This document shows, piece by piece, positions 1-8,755 of a DNA stretch of 64,000 bases; within the stretch, counting starts at the first letter, position 1, and the number at the start of each line of letters is the position of its first letter. The position numbers and the translations under genes were made by a program. The stretch lies in contig CAWHVG010000001.1 of NCBI GenBank assembly GCA_963832725.1, positions 1,302,001 through 1,366,000 of the forward strand, given 5' to 3'. This DNA comes from JAEZBP01 sp963832725 (GTDB lineage: Bacteria; Myxococcota_A; Polyangia; Polyangiales; Sandaracinaceae). The notes beneath the pieces were generated by a model that ran no database searches, was not told where the DNA came from, and saw nothing but the letters and a program-made list of their open reading frames with translations.

Positions 1-502
1 AGCCGATCGAGTGGCAGCTGTTGACCACCGAGCCCATCGCCACCGAGCAAGACGTTCTGCGCGTGGTCGATGCGTACCGGGCGCGGTGGCTGATCGAGGA
101 GTTCTTCAAGGCGATCAAGACCGGCTGCCACTACGAGCAGCTGCAGTTTCAACACCTGCACGCCCTGCAGAACGCGCTGGCCGTCTGCATGGCGCTTGCC
201 TGGCAGATGCTCCTGCTCCGCACGATCGCCCGCGATGCGCCGCACACCCCTGCCGCCGCTGTCGTCACCGACGAACAGCTGGCCATCCTCATTGCCCTTG
301 CCGCCACCAAGAACCCCTGGTCCATGTCCTTGCCGTCGCACCCAAACGCCAGGGACATCAGCTTCGCGATCGCCCGCATGGGCGGACACTTCAAGCACAA
401 CGGCCCACCGGGCTGGCTGACCCTCGCGCGCGGATTCCAAGAACTCGAACGCGTCCTGCTCGTCCAGCGGCTACTCGGCGGGGAGATGTGATCAGTCATG
501 AG
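1..502 (+). mobile_element. IS4-family insertion sequence, 3' part (copy 1)
   Basis: This is the right-hand end of an insertion sequence whose left part lies outside the window. It carries the last third of a transposase and ends in the terminal repeat GAGATGTGATCAGTCATGAG (483-502). The same element is present complete and inverted at 43349-44919. Over the shared part the proteins are identical and I noticed only a silent base difference, so the two copies are recent duplicates. The flank after the end, AGCCCCC, matches 7 of 8 bases of the target duplication of the complete copy. Confidence 0.9.
3..491 (+). CDS. IS4-family transposase, C-terminal part (truncated by window edge)
   Basis: This is the C-terminal 162 residues of a DDE transposase of the IS4 family, IS50-like group. 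The catalytic glutamate lies in a Y-(2)-R-(3)-E-(6)-K signature (YRARWLIEEFFKAIK) shortly after the fragment begins. The remaining residues form the helical C-terminal domain. The sequence is identical to the end of the 497-residue transposase at 43360-44853, which supplies the missing N-terminal DNA-binding domain and the first two catalytic aspartates. The reading frame is open at the left edge of the window, so this copy may well be complete in the genome. Confidence 0.93.
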   Translation, partial: PIEWQLLTTEPIATEQDVLRVVDAYRARWLIEEFFKAIKTGCHYEQLQFQHLHALQNALAVCMALAWQMLLLRTIARDAPHTPAAAVVTDEQLAILIALAATKNPWSMSLPSHPNARDISFAIARMGGHFKHNGPPGWLTLARGFQELERVLLVQRLLGGEM

Positions 503-672
503 AGCCCCCGGACCCCGCCGGGCGTCCATCCGCGGCAGCGCCCGCGGCATCTCGCGAAGAGCTCGCGCGAGGAGCCCGGACTCGCGCCAAGAGCGCGCCA
601 GCGCCCGCGCCAAGAGCGCGCCAACGCCATCTCGCGGCAAGCGTGGAAGAGGACGAGCGCGACCGAGCTCGC
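503..672. repeat. Repeat-rich spacer after IS copy 1
   Basis: No gene is seen. The spacer contains short direct repeats of GCGCCAAGAGCGCGCCA type and a CCGCCGGGCGTCCATCCGC stretch. The latter recurs with two changes at about 45052 beside the other IS copy, so the same kind of G/C-rich repeat accompanies both insertion sites. Confidence 0.5.
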
Positions 673-1804
673 TCAGTAGGGCTCGAAGCGCGCTTCGCTC
701 TGGCGGCTGGCGTTGAAGCGCTGGATCTCGCTGGCGGTGTAGGCGTCCTCGCTGCCTTCGGGGAGCACCCGCTGGATCCACGCGATCACGACGGCGCGGG
801 CTCGCCGCCCGGAGTCGTCCTCGGCGATGTCGTCCCACATGTCGAAGATGTGGTGGCGCCGCGAGGCCGGGCTGTGGCTGGTCGCCGCCCAGACCCAATC
901 CAGCCGCACCGGCAGGACGCGCAGCCCGCGATCCATCTCCTGACGGCGGTGCTGAGCTTCGAGCCGGTGCCGGAGCTCCTCCGTGTGCCGCATGAAGTAC
1001 TCGCGCTCGGCGCGCAGCGGATCCTGCCCGGCCGCGCCCATGATCGCCTCGGTCAGGTCGAACGTCCCGCTCGCGCTGAAGCCGTTCGTCTGGAACGTTG
1101 CCCTGATCCTGGAACGTCACGCTGCCGTCCGGGTGGATGATGCCGGTCAGGCGCGGGCCTTCCCAGGCCTGGGTTCCGTCCGGGCGCTGGACCAGATGGA
1201 AAGGCTCGTGCGTGAGGTGCCGCTTGGTCATCGCGTCGGCCCGCAGGCCGGCCGAGAGCCCCTGCTCAATCTCCGCCTCGCTCGGGCGGTTGGAGTCGCG
1301 CGCCGGACCGAGCCCCGCCGGCGCGCCCCGCTGCGAGGGCCCCGGCCCGAAGTCGAACCCGCTCCGCGCCACCGCGGTCGGATCGAGCATCGCGGCCATC
1401 CGGCGGCGCTCTTCCTCCGGGTCGACCGGCGCCGGCGTGGTGTCGTTGATCTCGGGCAGCTCCATGGTGCTCGCGCTCTGCTCCTGAGGCTCACCGCTCT
1501 CGGTGGCGGTCTCGTCCGGGATGCGCGCCTCGGGCAGCGGGTTCGGCTGCCGCACCATGGCCGCCACCTGCTGCTGCTGCTCGGGGGGCGTCTCCGGGGG
1601 CGTCTCGGGAGGCGTCTCGGGCGCCGGCGGCGGCGGCAACGAGGGCTCGGGCTCCGGCTCGACCGGGGAGATGATCTCGAACGCGATGGGCTCCGGCTGC
1701 ACCTCGGCCGTCCAGCGCTCCACGGGCAGGAGCCCGAGCGCGATCACACCGAGGACCAGCGCGTGGACCCCGAACGAGACGGCGAGCCAGCCGACGATTT
1801 TCAA
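673..1804 (-). CDS. TonB-like membrane-anchored protein, one-base frameshift
   Basis: The function is unknown. The N-terminus has a short cytoplasmic tail, one membrane segment (about residues 5-25) and then a long Pro/Glu-rich periplasmic stretch with PETPPETPP repeats and a poly-Gln run, the layout of TonB-type energy transducers. The C-terminal part is soluble, with no recognised domain. The frame breaks near 1091-1099: removing one base joins the two halves in one frame down to the stop at 673. I chose the TTG at 1804 because it follows a GAAGG box and places the membrane segment at the start; upstream in-frame codons look non-coding. It is divergent from the sterol-carrier gene. The TonB-like label rests on layout only. 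Confidence 0.55.
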
Positions 1805-2100
1805 CGCGTCGTGCCCTTCATCGCTGCCCTGTCGTTCACCTTCCCCCGCGAATCCTCTGATTTGGTCCTCGGCCACGCGCCCGGGCGTCCGGGCAAGAAC
1901 CGCGAACGGCCCACTCTCCTTCCACGCCGGAAGGAGCGGGGCAAAATAGCGCCCGCGAAGGCAGACGTCAATCCGCCGAAAGCGAGCCCGCTCGCGTTGC
2001 GTGGCCTCGCGTCCCATCCTAACTTCCGCGCCCGTTCAGGGCGAATCCGGCGCGCCTCGGGGCTTCCCCGCGAACCCCGCCGAGCCGATGGAGCAGCAAA

Positions 2101-2523
2101 GTGGGCATCAAGTTCCCTTCCGCCGAGTGGACCGCGGCCTTCAAGGACGCCATCAACGCAAACGCCGGCTACGCCAAGGCAGGCAAGGACTGGACCCACG
2201 GCAAGGTTGCGTACGTCGTCAAGGCCCGTCCCGAGATCGGTATCGAGAAGGACACCGCGATGGTCCTCGATCTGCACGCCGGCACCTGCCGTGAGGCCAC
2301 GATGGTCGACGGCGAGCAGGCCCAGAGCGCGGACTTCGTGATCGTCGCCGAGTACGAGCGGTGGAAGGAAGTCCTCAGCGGCCAGGTCGATCCGACCAAG
2401 GCGATGATGCAGAACAAGCTGAAGCTGGAGAAGGGCCACCTCCCGACGATCGTGAAGTACGTCGTCGCGTCGAAGCAGCTCGTCAGCTCGGCGACGAACA
2501 TCGACACGGACTACCCCGCCTGA
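2101..2523 (+). CDS. SCP2 sterol-binding domain protein
   Basis: A 140-residue cytoplasmic protein made of a single SCP2 (sterol carrier) fold. These domains bind lipids or acyl-CoAs in a hydrophobic pocket. The middle of the protein has the family's alternating strands (residues about 55-110, with VLDLHAGTC and ADFVIVAEYERWKEVL), followed by the 'G...P..A.M..KLKLEKG' region typical of bacterial SCP2 proteins. GTG is taken as the start because GGAG lies seven bases upstream. Three bases separate it from the next gene, so the two are probably co-transcribed. The ligand cannot be told from sequence. Confidence 0.8.
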   Translation: MGIKFPSAEWTAAFKDAINANAGYAKAGKDWTHGKVAYVVKARPEIGIEKDTAMVLDLHAGTCREATMVDGEQAQSADFVIVAEYERWKEVLSGQVDPTKAMMQNKLKLEKGHLPTIVKYVVASKQLVSSATNIDTDYPA

Positions 2524-2526
2524 GCC

Positions 2527-2946
2527 ATGGCCATCGAGCTCGCGCCGGGCGCCGGAGAGAACGGCCTCGCCATCATGATGGCGACCATGATGAGCCAGAA
2601 CCTCGAGGACCACCCCGAGCGGCGGTCCTCGTTCAATCGGATGGTGGGCCGCATCGCCATCGTGGCCGAGGACGCCGGCGTGGCGCTGACGATGGAGCTG
2701 ACCGGCGGCCGGGTGGTGGTCCACGACGGCATCGTCGGCATCCCCAATCTCACCATCCGCGGCACGGCCGAGGTCGTCGCGGACATGTCCCGCATGGAGA
2801 CGGGGCGCTTCGGCCTCCCGGACCCGCGCGGTGAGGTGAACCGCGCCATCGCCCAGGCCCTCCGCGACAAGCAGCTCCGCATCTACGGCCTGCCGGCGGC
2901 CCTTCCGCTCCTCGTCCGCTTCGGCACCGTGCTGGCAATCGAGTAG
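2527..2946 (+). CDS. Conserved hypothetical protein, partner of SCP2 protein
   Basis: A 139-residue soluble protein without signal peptide or membrane segment. The second half (LTMELTGGRVVVHDGIVG, then IPNLTIRGTAEVVADM) has the strand pattern of an SCP2-like lipid-binding sheet, and the last 40 residues are a short helix plus a hydrophobic end. It directly follows the SCP2 gene with a three-base gap, which suggests a shared role in lipid handling. I do not recognise a named family; the SCP2-like reading is inference. Confidence 0.65.
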   Translation: MAIELAPGAGENGLAIMMATMMSQNLEDHPERRSSFNRMVGRIAIVAEDAGVALTMELTGGRVVVHDGIVGIPNLTIRGTAEVVADMSRMETGRFGLPDPRGEVNRAIAQALRDKQLRIYGLPAALPLLVRFGTVLAIE

Positions 2947-3013
2947 CGACTCGGCCGTCCGCGGCGGGCGCCCACTCTCGCGCTCGTCACCGTTCGGTGC
3001 TCTACTGCCCCGC

Positions 3014-4212
3014 ATGCCGGCGGGTGACGAGCTCATCGGAGCCACCCTCGGCGCCTACCGCGTCGAGGAGCGGATCGGCTCGGGGGCGACCGGCGTCGTC
3101 TATCGGGCAACCCGGGGCGATCAGCCCGTCGCGCTCAAGGTCCTGCACGAGAAGCTCGGCAGCGTCAGCGGGCTGGAGCGGCGCTTCTCGCGGGAAGCGC
3201 GGGTGCTCGAGAAGCTCGCGCATCCGAACATCGTCGAGGTCCTCGACTTCGGCACCGAGAGCGGCCGCACCTTCATCGCCATGGAGCTGCTCGAAGGGAC
3301 CACCCTCGAGGCAAAGCTCGAGCGGGCCCCGATCAATCCCGCGCTCGCCCTCGCCTACTACAATCCCATCCTGCTCGCGCTGGCGGAGGCGCACGACTGC
3401 GACGTGGTCCACCGCGATCTCAAACCGGCCAACGTCTTCGTGACGAACGACGGGACGGTGAAGCTCCTCGACTTCGGCCTCGCCAAGATGCTCTCGGGCG
3501 AGGAGAGCAAGGACGGCACGCTCACGCGCAAGGGGCGCATCGTCGGGACACCGGCCTACATGGCGCCCGAGCAGATCACCGGCGTGTTCATGGACGTGCG
3601 GGCCGATGTCTACGCGCTCGGCGTGATGCTCTACGAGCTGCTCGCGGACCGGCGACCTTTCCTCTACGAACGGCGGAGCGAGCTCTTGCGGGCGCACCTG
3701 CTCGAGCCGCCGCCGCGGATCACCAACGCGCGCGAGGGCCTCTGGGTGCACGAGGATCTCGAAGCGCTCCTCTTGCGGGCGCTGGCCAAAGACCCCGCCG
3801 ATCGCTTCCCGAACGGGCGCGCCATGCTGGAGGCGCTCCGCGCGCTGCCACCCGATTGCGTCCGCGTCGACGCGAAGACGACGCGAGCACGCCGGCCGCG
3901 CACCAACCCGACCTCGGCCATCATCAGCGACCGCGAGCGCCGCGAGGTGACCGAGTCGGCCGGCCTGCGCATCGACTCCCCGACGGGCACCGTCTCGACG
4001 GCGAGCGAAGATTCGGACGCCGACGGCGAGGTCGAGGCGATCCGCACGGCCCGGCAGCACGTCGCGCGTGACGAGACCGTTCGGACGCGGGCCGCGCAGC
4101 AAGCCGTCGCACCGGCACGGCGCCGCATCCCGACCGGCGGGCTCTTCCTGGTCGCGCTGCTGCTGCTCGGGGCGGCGAGCGCGCTCTGGCTCACCACGAT
4201 GGTGCCGCGCTG

Positions 4213-4213
<1 letters not shown>
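3014..4213 (+). CDS. Membrane-anchored serine/threonine protein kinase
   Basis: A 399-residue eukaryote-type kinase. All core motifs are present: glycine loop GSGATGVVY (about residues 22-30), VALKVL lysine, catalytic HRDLKPANV, metal-binding DFGLAK, and APEQ in the activation segment, which also has several Thr/Ser. A roughly 110-residue low-complexity, Arg-rich linker follows, and then one C-terminal membrane helix (about residues 372-394) with almost nothing beyond it. The kinase therefore faces the cytoplasm without an extracellular sensor. Its stop overlaps the start of the next gene (TGATG), implying translational coupling with the dehydrogenase. Substrates are unknown. Confidence 0.93.
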
Positions 4214-5260
<1,047 letters not shown>

Positions 5261-5286
5261 GCCGCCCTTCGTCCGCCGGCCTCAGG

Positions 5287-5374
5287 CTAGGTGGCTGGTG
5301 TCGAACGAGCGCTCCTCGTCTTTCCGGCGGGTCAGGCCCGTCTCGCCGCCCGTCCCTCCTCCAAAATGCTTCAC
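5287..5374. repeat. Half of a CTAG-bounded hairpin element (family C)
   Basis: These 88 bases begin CTAGGTGGCTGGTGTCGAAC and match the left arm of the complete element at 12207-12376 almost base for base, up to the apex ATGCTTCA. The complementary right arm is missing. Element A starts directly after it, so the copy is truncated at or by the next element. Confidence 0.8.
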
Positions 5375-5539
5375 CTAGTCCCCCGTATCCGTAGTGAGTG
5401 CCCAATATCGGCGAGCCATCGGCGTGCGAATCAAGGAACGACGACGAGGCGATGCAGAGCATCGTCGAGGAGGAGTGACGCCGAGTCGCGCGGCGAGGGC
5501 CGACGAGATTGGGTAGGAATCACGGATACAGGGGACTAG
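5375..5539. repeat. CTAG-bounded long hairpin element, family A
   Basis: A 165 bp imperfect palindrome. The ends are CTAGTCCCCCGTATCCGT and the inverse of CTAGTCCCCTGTATCCGT. Complementarity continues in patches along both arms to an apex GATGC-AGA-GCATC near the middle. A second copy, differing at only a few positions, lies at 50771-50936. The right-hand CTAG is shared with the next element. No reading frame inside looks protein-coding. Confidence 0.85.
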
Positions 5540-5717
5540 TACGACGGGACCGGAAGTTCGGTCCGTCGTACGGCGTGGGGTGGGGGCCCCGCTTGCGGGG
5601 GAGGGGGCGCTGCCCCCTCGACAAGCATGCTAGGACCGGCGCCCGACCGGCAGCTCGCGGGTGGGTTGGCGGGCGCGGCAACGAAACCCGGATCGAACTT
5701 CCGGGCGCCGGTACTAG
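5536..5717. repeat. CTAG-bounded long hairpin element, family D
   Basis: A 182 bp imperfect palindrome between two CTAGs, each shared with its neighbour. The outer arms pair as CTAGTAC...GGAAGTTCGGTCCG against CTAGTACC...GGAAGTTCGATCCG. The left arm also folds on itself (GTACGAC...GTCGTAC) and contains a GGGGGCGCTGCCCCC hairpin. The apex region carries AAGCATGCT. No second copy of this family is seen in the window. Confidence 0.7.
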
Positions 5718-5879
5718 TGCGAGATCCATCCCGGTAGAAGGGGACCTGGCTTGTCCCGACGCTCCAGGGCGGCGTTGCTCCTCCTCGCCGATGCAAAGCA
5801 TCGACTCGTCCGAGCGCCTTGCCCTGAAACGCCGGTCCGGCGCCATCTCCCCCTCTACCGGTCGGAATCTCCGCACTAG
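5714..5879. repeat. CTAG-bounded long hairpin element, family B
   Basis: A 166 bp imperfect palindrome. The ends pair as CTAGTGCGAGATCC and the inverse of CTAGTGCGGAGATTCC, followed by CCGGTAGA on both arms. The apex is GATGC-AAA-GCATC, preceded by TCCTCCTCG. A copy truncated on one side is at 55151-55284. The right end lies at the 3' end of the sigma54 activator gene, whose reading frame runs on into the element. Confidence 0.83.
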
Positions 5880-7563
5880 GTAGCGGTAGAGGCTGCGGAC
5901 GCTAATCTCGAGCGCGGCGGCGGCGGCCTCACGGTTTCCTTCGTGCTGGTTCAGCACGGCGGTCACGTAGCGGACGACGAACGCGTCGCGGGCCTCGGCG
6001 AGCGGCTTGTCGAGCGCGCCGAGCTCCACGCGCTCGCCGCCCTCGCCGGTGTCGAGGGAGGGATCGGCCGGCTCGAATCGCGTCGCCGTCACAGAGGATC
6101 GACGCTCTGCGCATCACCGCCCGCAGCTCGCGCACGTTGCCGGGCCAGGCGTGCCGAGCGAGGGCCTTCTCCGCCGCCGGCGAGAGCCGTCGCGCTCGCA
6201 GCCCGAGCTGCTGCTCGGCCTGCCGGAGAAAGAGCCGCGCCAGGAGCAGCACGTCGTCGCGCCAATCGCGGAGCGGCGGCAGAACCACCGCCAGCTCCCT
6301 CAGCCGGTAGAGCAGGTCCTTTCGAAAGCGGCCCGCCTCCACCTCCTCGTCCAGGTCCTTGCTCGTCGCCGCCACGAGCCGGAAGTCGACCGGTCGCTCG
6401 ACGTTCTCGCCGACGCGCGTGACGGCCTTCTCCTCCAAGACGCGCAGCAGCGCGACCTGCATCGGCACCGGCATGTCGCCGACCTCGTCCAAGAAGAGCG
6501 TCGAGCCGTCCGCCGCCTCGATGCGCCCCTTGCGATCGCTGACGGCGCCCGTGTACGCGCCCTTCTTGCAACCGAAGAGCTCCACCGCGAGCAGGCTCTC
6601 CGGCACGGCGGCGCAGTTGAGCGCGATCATCGGCGTGCTCGCGCGGGGGCTGGCCGCGTGGACGGCGCGCGCCGCGACCTCCTTGCCGGTGCCGGTCTCG
6701 CCGAGGATCAACACGCTCAGGTCGCTCGGCGCCACGCGCCGCACCAGCTCGCGCACGGCTTCGAGCGACTCACCGACCAAGAGCTCGTCGACCGGCCCCG
6801 CGACCCGCGCTCGGCGGAGCTGCGCCAAGAGCGGCAGCGCCATCGACGCCAGCACCCTCGAGATCCTTGGCCTCCGCGTCGGCAAACGTCCGGCGTGCAT
6901 CGTGGTGGCCCAGATAGAATCGCGCCGAGCACCCGCTCGCCGAGCCGCATGGGGACGCAGAGCACGGAGCTGAGAGCCAGCGAGACGACGGAAGGGACCC
7001 GGCCGTAGCGACCGTGGGAGCCGAGGTCGCGCAGGCAGAGCGTGGACGCGCCGCCCGTCAGCACATCGCGCACGAGCGTGTCGCTCAAGAGCTCTTCGGG
7101 CTGGGGCAGCGCGCGTCCGTCGGCGTGCCGGGCCACCGGGACGCGGTAGCCCTCGGCGTCGGCGAGCAAGATGGCGCCCGTGTCGGCGCCGGTCGCCTCC
7201 ACCAAACCGTCGAGAAGCACTGCCAGGAGCTCCTCGGGCGCGTCGGCACCGGCGAGGGCCTCGGCGAGGCGGGTGACCGGCAACCCTTCCGCGTCGCTCT
7301 CGCCCGGACGAAGCGAGAGCTCGGCGTCGTCGACCCGCAGCGACTCGCCCGGCACGAGCAAGGTCACGCCGGCGGCGCCCATCCGCCGAACCTCGAGGCC
7401 GTCGGCGCACCGGCGCAGCACCAGCCAGCGGGCGGGCGCGGTGGCGAGGCGCACGTCCGCGCCCGGATCGGAGCCCACCGAGAGGAGCGTGCGATCGAAT
7501 CCGGCGCTCGACGGGCTCGAGCCCGCGCACGGCGATCCGCAGGATCGGGACGTCGTCGGCCAT
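5876..7563 (-). CDS. Sigma54-dependent transcriptional activator with FHA and GAF domains, several one-base frameshifts
   Basis: A bacterial enhancer-binding protein. In order it has an FHA-like N-terminal domain (starting MADDVPILR, then SVGSDPGADVRL), a GAF domain, and an AAA+ sigma54-interaction domain with Walker A GETGTGKE, the sigma54-contact loop GAYTGA (a GAFTGA variant) and Walker B TLFLDEVGD. A Fis-type helix-turn-helix (EGNREAAAAALEISVRSLYRYL) closes it. An FHA domain suggests activation by a phosphothreonine partner, as in myxobacterial regulators. The chain is interrupted by about four one-base shifts (near 6075, 6856, 6916 and 7499), each resolved by removing one base. The C-terminus reads into hairpin element B and on to a stop at 5520, so the native end is probably lost or altered. 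Confidence 0.8.
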
Positions 7564-7981
7564 CGATTCGGCGGCACGATACCACGCCGCCCCGCGCGCT
7601 CGAGCGAGCTGCCGAGCGCTCGCGACGACAATCGAGAACGACCACAGCCTCGGCCCCGGGCGGCGGGCCGCCGGCGCGCGCGAAGACGACAGAGACGCCC
7701 CACGGCGCCCGCTGCAATGGGGCGAGCTAGCTCTCGCGCCCGCGACCGAGAACGCCCCGCGCCGCGCTGCCATGGGGCGAGCTGCGCGACCGAGCCCCGC
7801 GCTCTCATGCTGCGGGCCGTTCGAGCGCGCGAGCGTGACGGACAACGCCCCGCAGCGCGCATGGTCGTCGCCACAGCGGAGAGGAACGGGCACGCCGCGG
7901 CCACGACCGGGCCCGCTCCGCACGATGGCGCGCGGCCTGCTGCACGATGGGAGAGACGCGCTCGCGTCGAGGAGCACTGGC
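7564..7981. other. Intergenic region between divergent regulator and aquaporin genes
   Basis: About 420 bases without a convincing gene. It holds two copies, 60 bases apart, of CGCTGCMATGGGGCGAGCT (near 7708 and 7768) and related GCGACCGAG words. Long frames running through it on both strands lack homology and codon bias. The promoters of both flanking genes should lie here, but no clear hexamers were identified. Confidence 0.45.
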
Positions 7982-8755
7982 ATGGAGCCCACGAACACCC
8001 CCTCGCTCACCCGAAAGCTCGCCTGCGAGCTCGTCGGGACCTTCATCCTCGTCTTCACCGGCACCGGCACCGCCGTCCTGGCCAAGACCTTCGACACCAC
8101 CGGGGTCGGCATCCTCGGCATCGCGCTGGCGTTCGGTCTCGCCGCGCTCGGCGGTGCCTACGCCTTCGGCCCCATCTCGGGCGGGCACCTCAACCCGGCC
8201 GTGACGGCGGGGCTGGCCTTCGGCGGCCGTTTCCCGTGGAAGGACGTGCTGCCCTACATGGCGGCGCAGGTGGTGGGTGGCATCGCAGGCTCCGCGGCCG
8301 TGCTCGGCATCGCAGCCGGCGCGCCGGGCGGCTACGACCTCGGGGCCGGTCTGGCGGCGAACGGGTTCGGCAGTCACTCGCCGGGAGGCTTCGGCCTGGG
8401 CGCCGGCTTCCTCGCCGAGACCCTGCTCACGTTCATCTTCGTCAGCGTGGTGGTGGCCGCGCTCGCCAACAAGAACGCGCGAGGGTCCGCGGGCATCGCA
8501 ATCGGCCTCGCGCTGACGCTCACCAACCTCGTCGCCATCCCGGTGACCAACGCCGCGATCAACCCGGCGCGCGCCACCGGTCCCGCCGTCATCGTCGGCG
8601 GCTGGGCCATCGTGCAGCTCTGGATGTTCTGGGTCGCACCGCTCCTCGGCGGGGCCGCGGCAGGGCTGCTGAGTCAGTGGCTCCTGGCCACGCGGCGACC
8701 GGCGAAAGAGGAACGCCGCGTCGCACCCGCGGGCGAGCCGGCGCCCGCCGAGTGA
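7982..8755 (+). CDS. aqpZ: Aquaporin Z-like water channel (MIP family)
   Basis: A 257-residue inner-membrane channel of the major intrinsic protein family. Six membrane helices and both half-helices are visible, with the two NPA boxes in GGHLNPAVT (about residue 67) and INPARATGPA (about residue 195). The Arg after the second NPA and the adjacent small residues fit a water-selective filter. An extra Gly-rich segment (residues about 118-138) sits in the loop between helices 3 and 4. The start chosen is the ATG before EPTNTPSLTRKLACELVGT, which begins the first helix; longer upstream reading looks non-coding. The last 82 bases overlap the end of the opposing transporter gene. Confidence 0.9.
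   Translation: MEPTNTPSLTRKLACELVGTFILVFTGTGTAVLAKTFDTTGVGILGIALAFGLAALGGAYAFGPISGGHLNPAVTAGLAFGGRFPWKDVLPYMAAQVVGGIAGSAAVLGIAAGAPGGYDLGAGLAANGFGSHSPGGFGLGAGFLAETLLTFIFVSVVVAALANKNARGSAGIAIGLALTLTNLVAIPVTNAAINPARATGPAVIVGGWAIVQLWMFWVAPLLGGAAAGLLSQWLLATRRPAKEERRVAPAGEPAPAE

Noticed and set aside
149..2017. A 622-codon minus-strand open frame running into IS copy 1
   Set aside because: Only its first third is the TonB-like gene; after the one-base shift the frame is Arg-rich nonsense and its end is antisense to the transposase.
5520..5875. C-terminal extension of the sigma54 activator into the hairpins
   Set aside because: The extension is encoded by mobile-element sequence shared with 55151-55284 and is not part of the family's normal length.
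5287..5879. Retron or msDNA locus, or a CRISPR array
   Set aside because: No reverse transcriptase or cas gene is present; the units are palindromes with different arms, not identical direct repeats with spacers.
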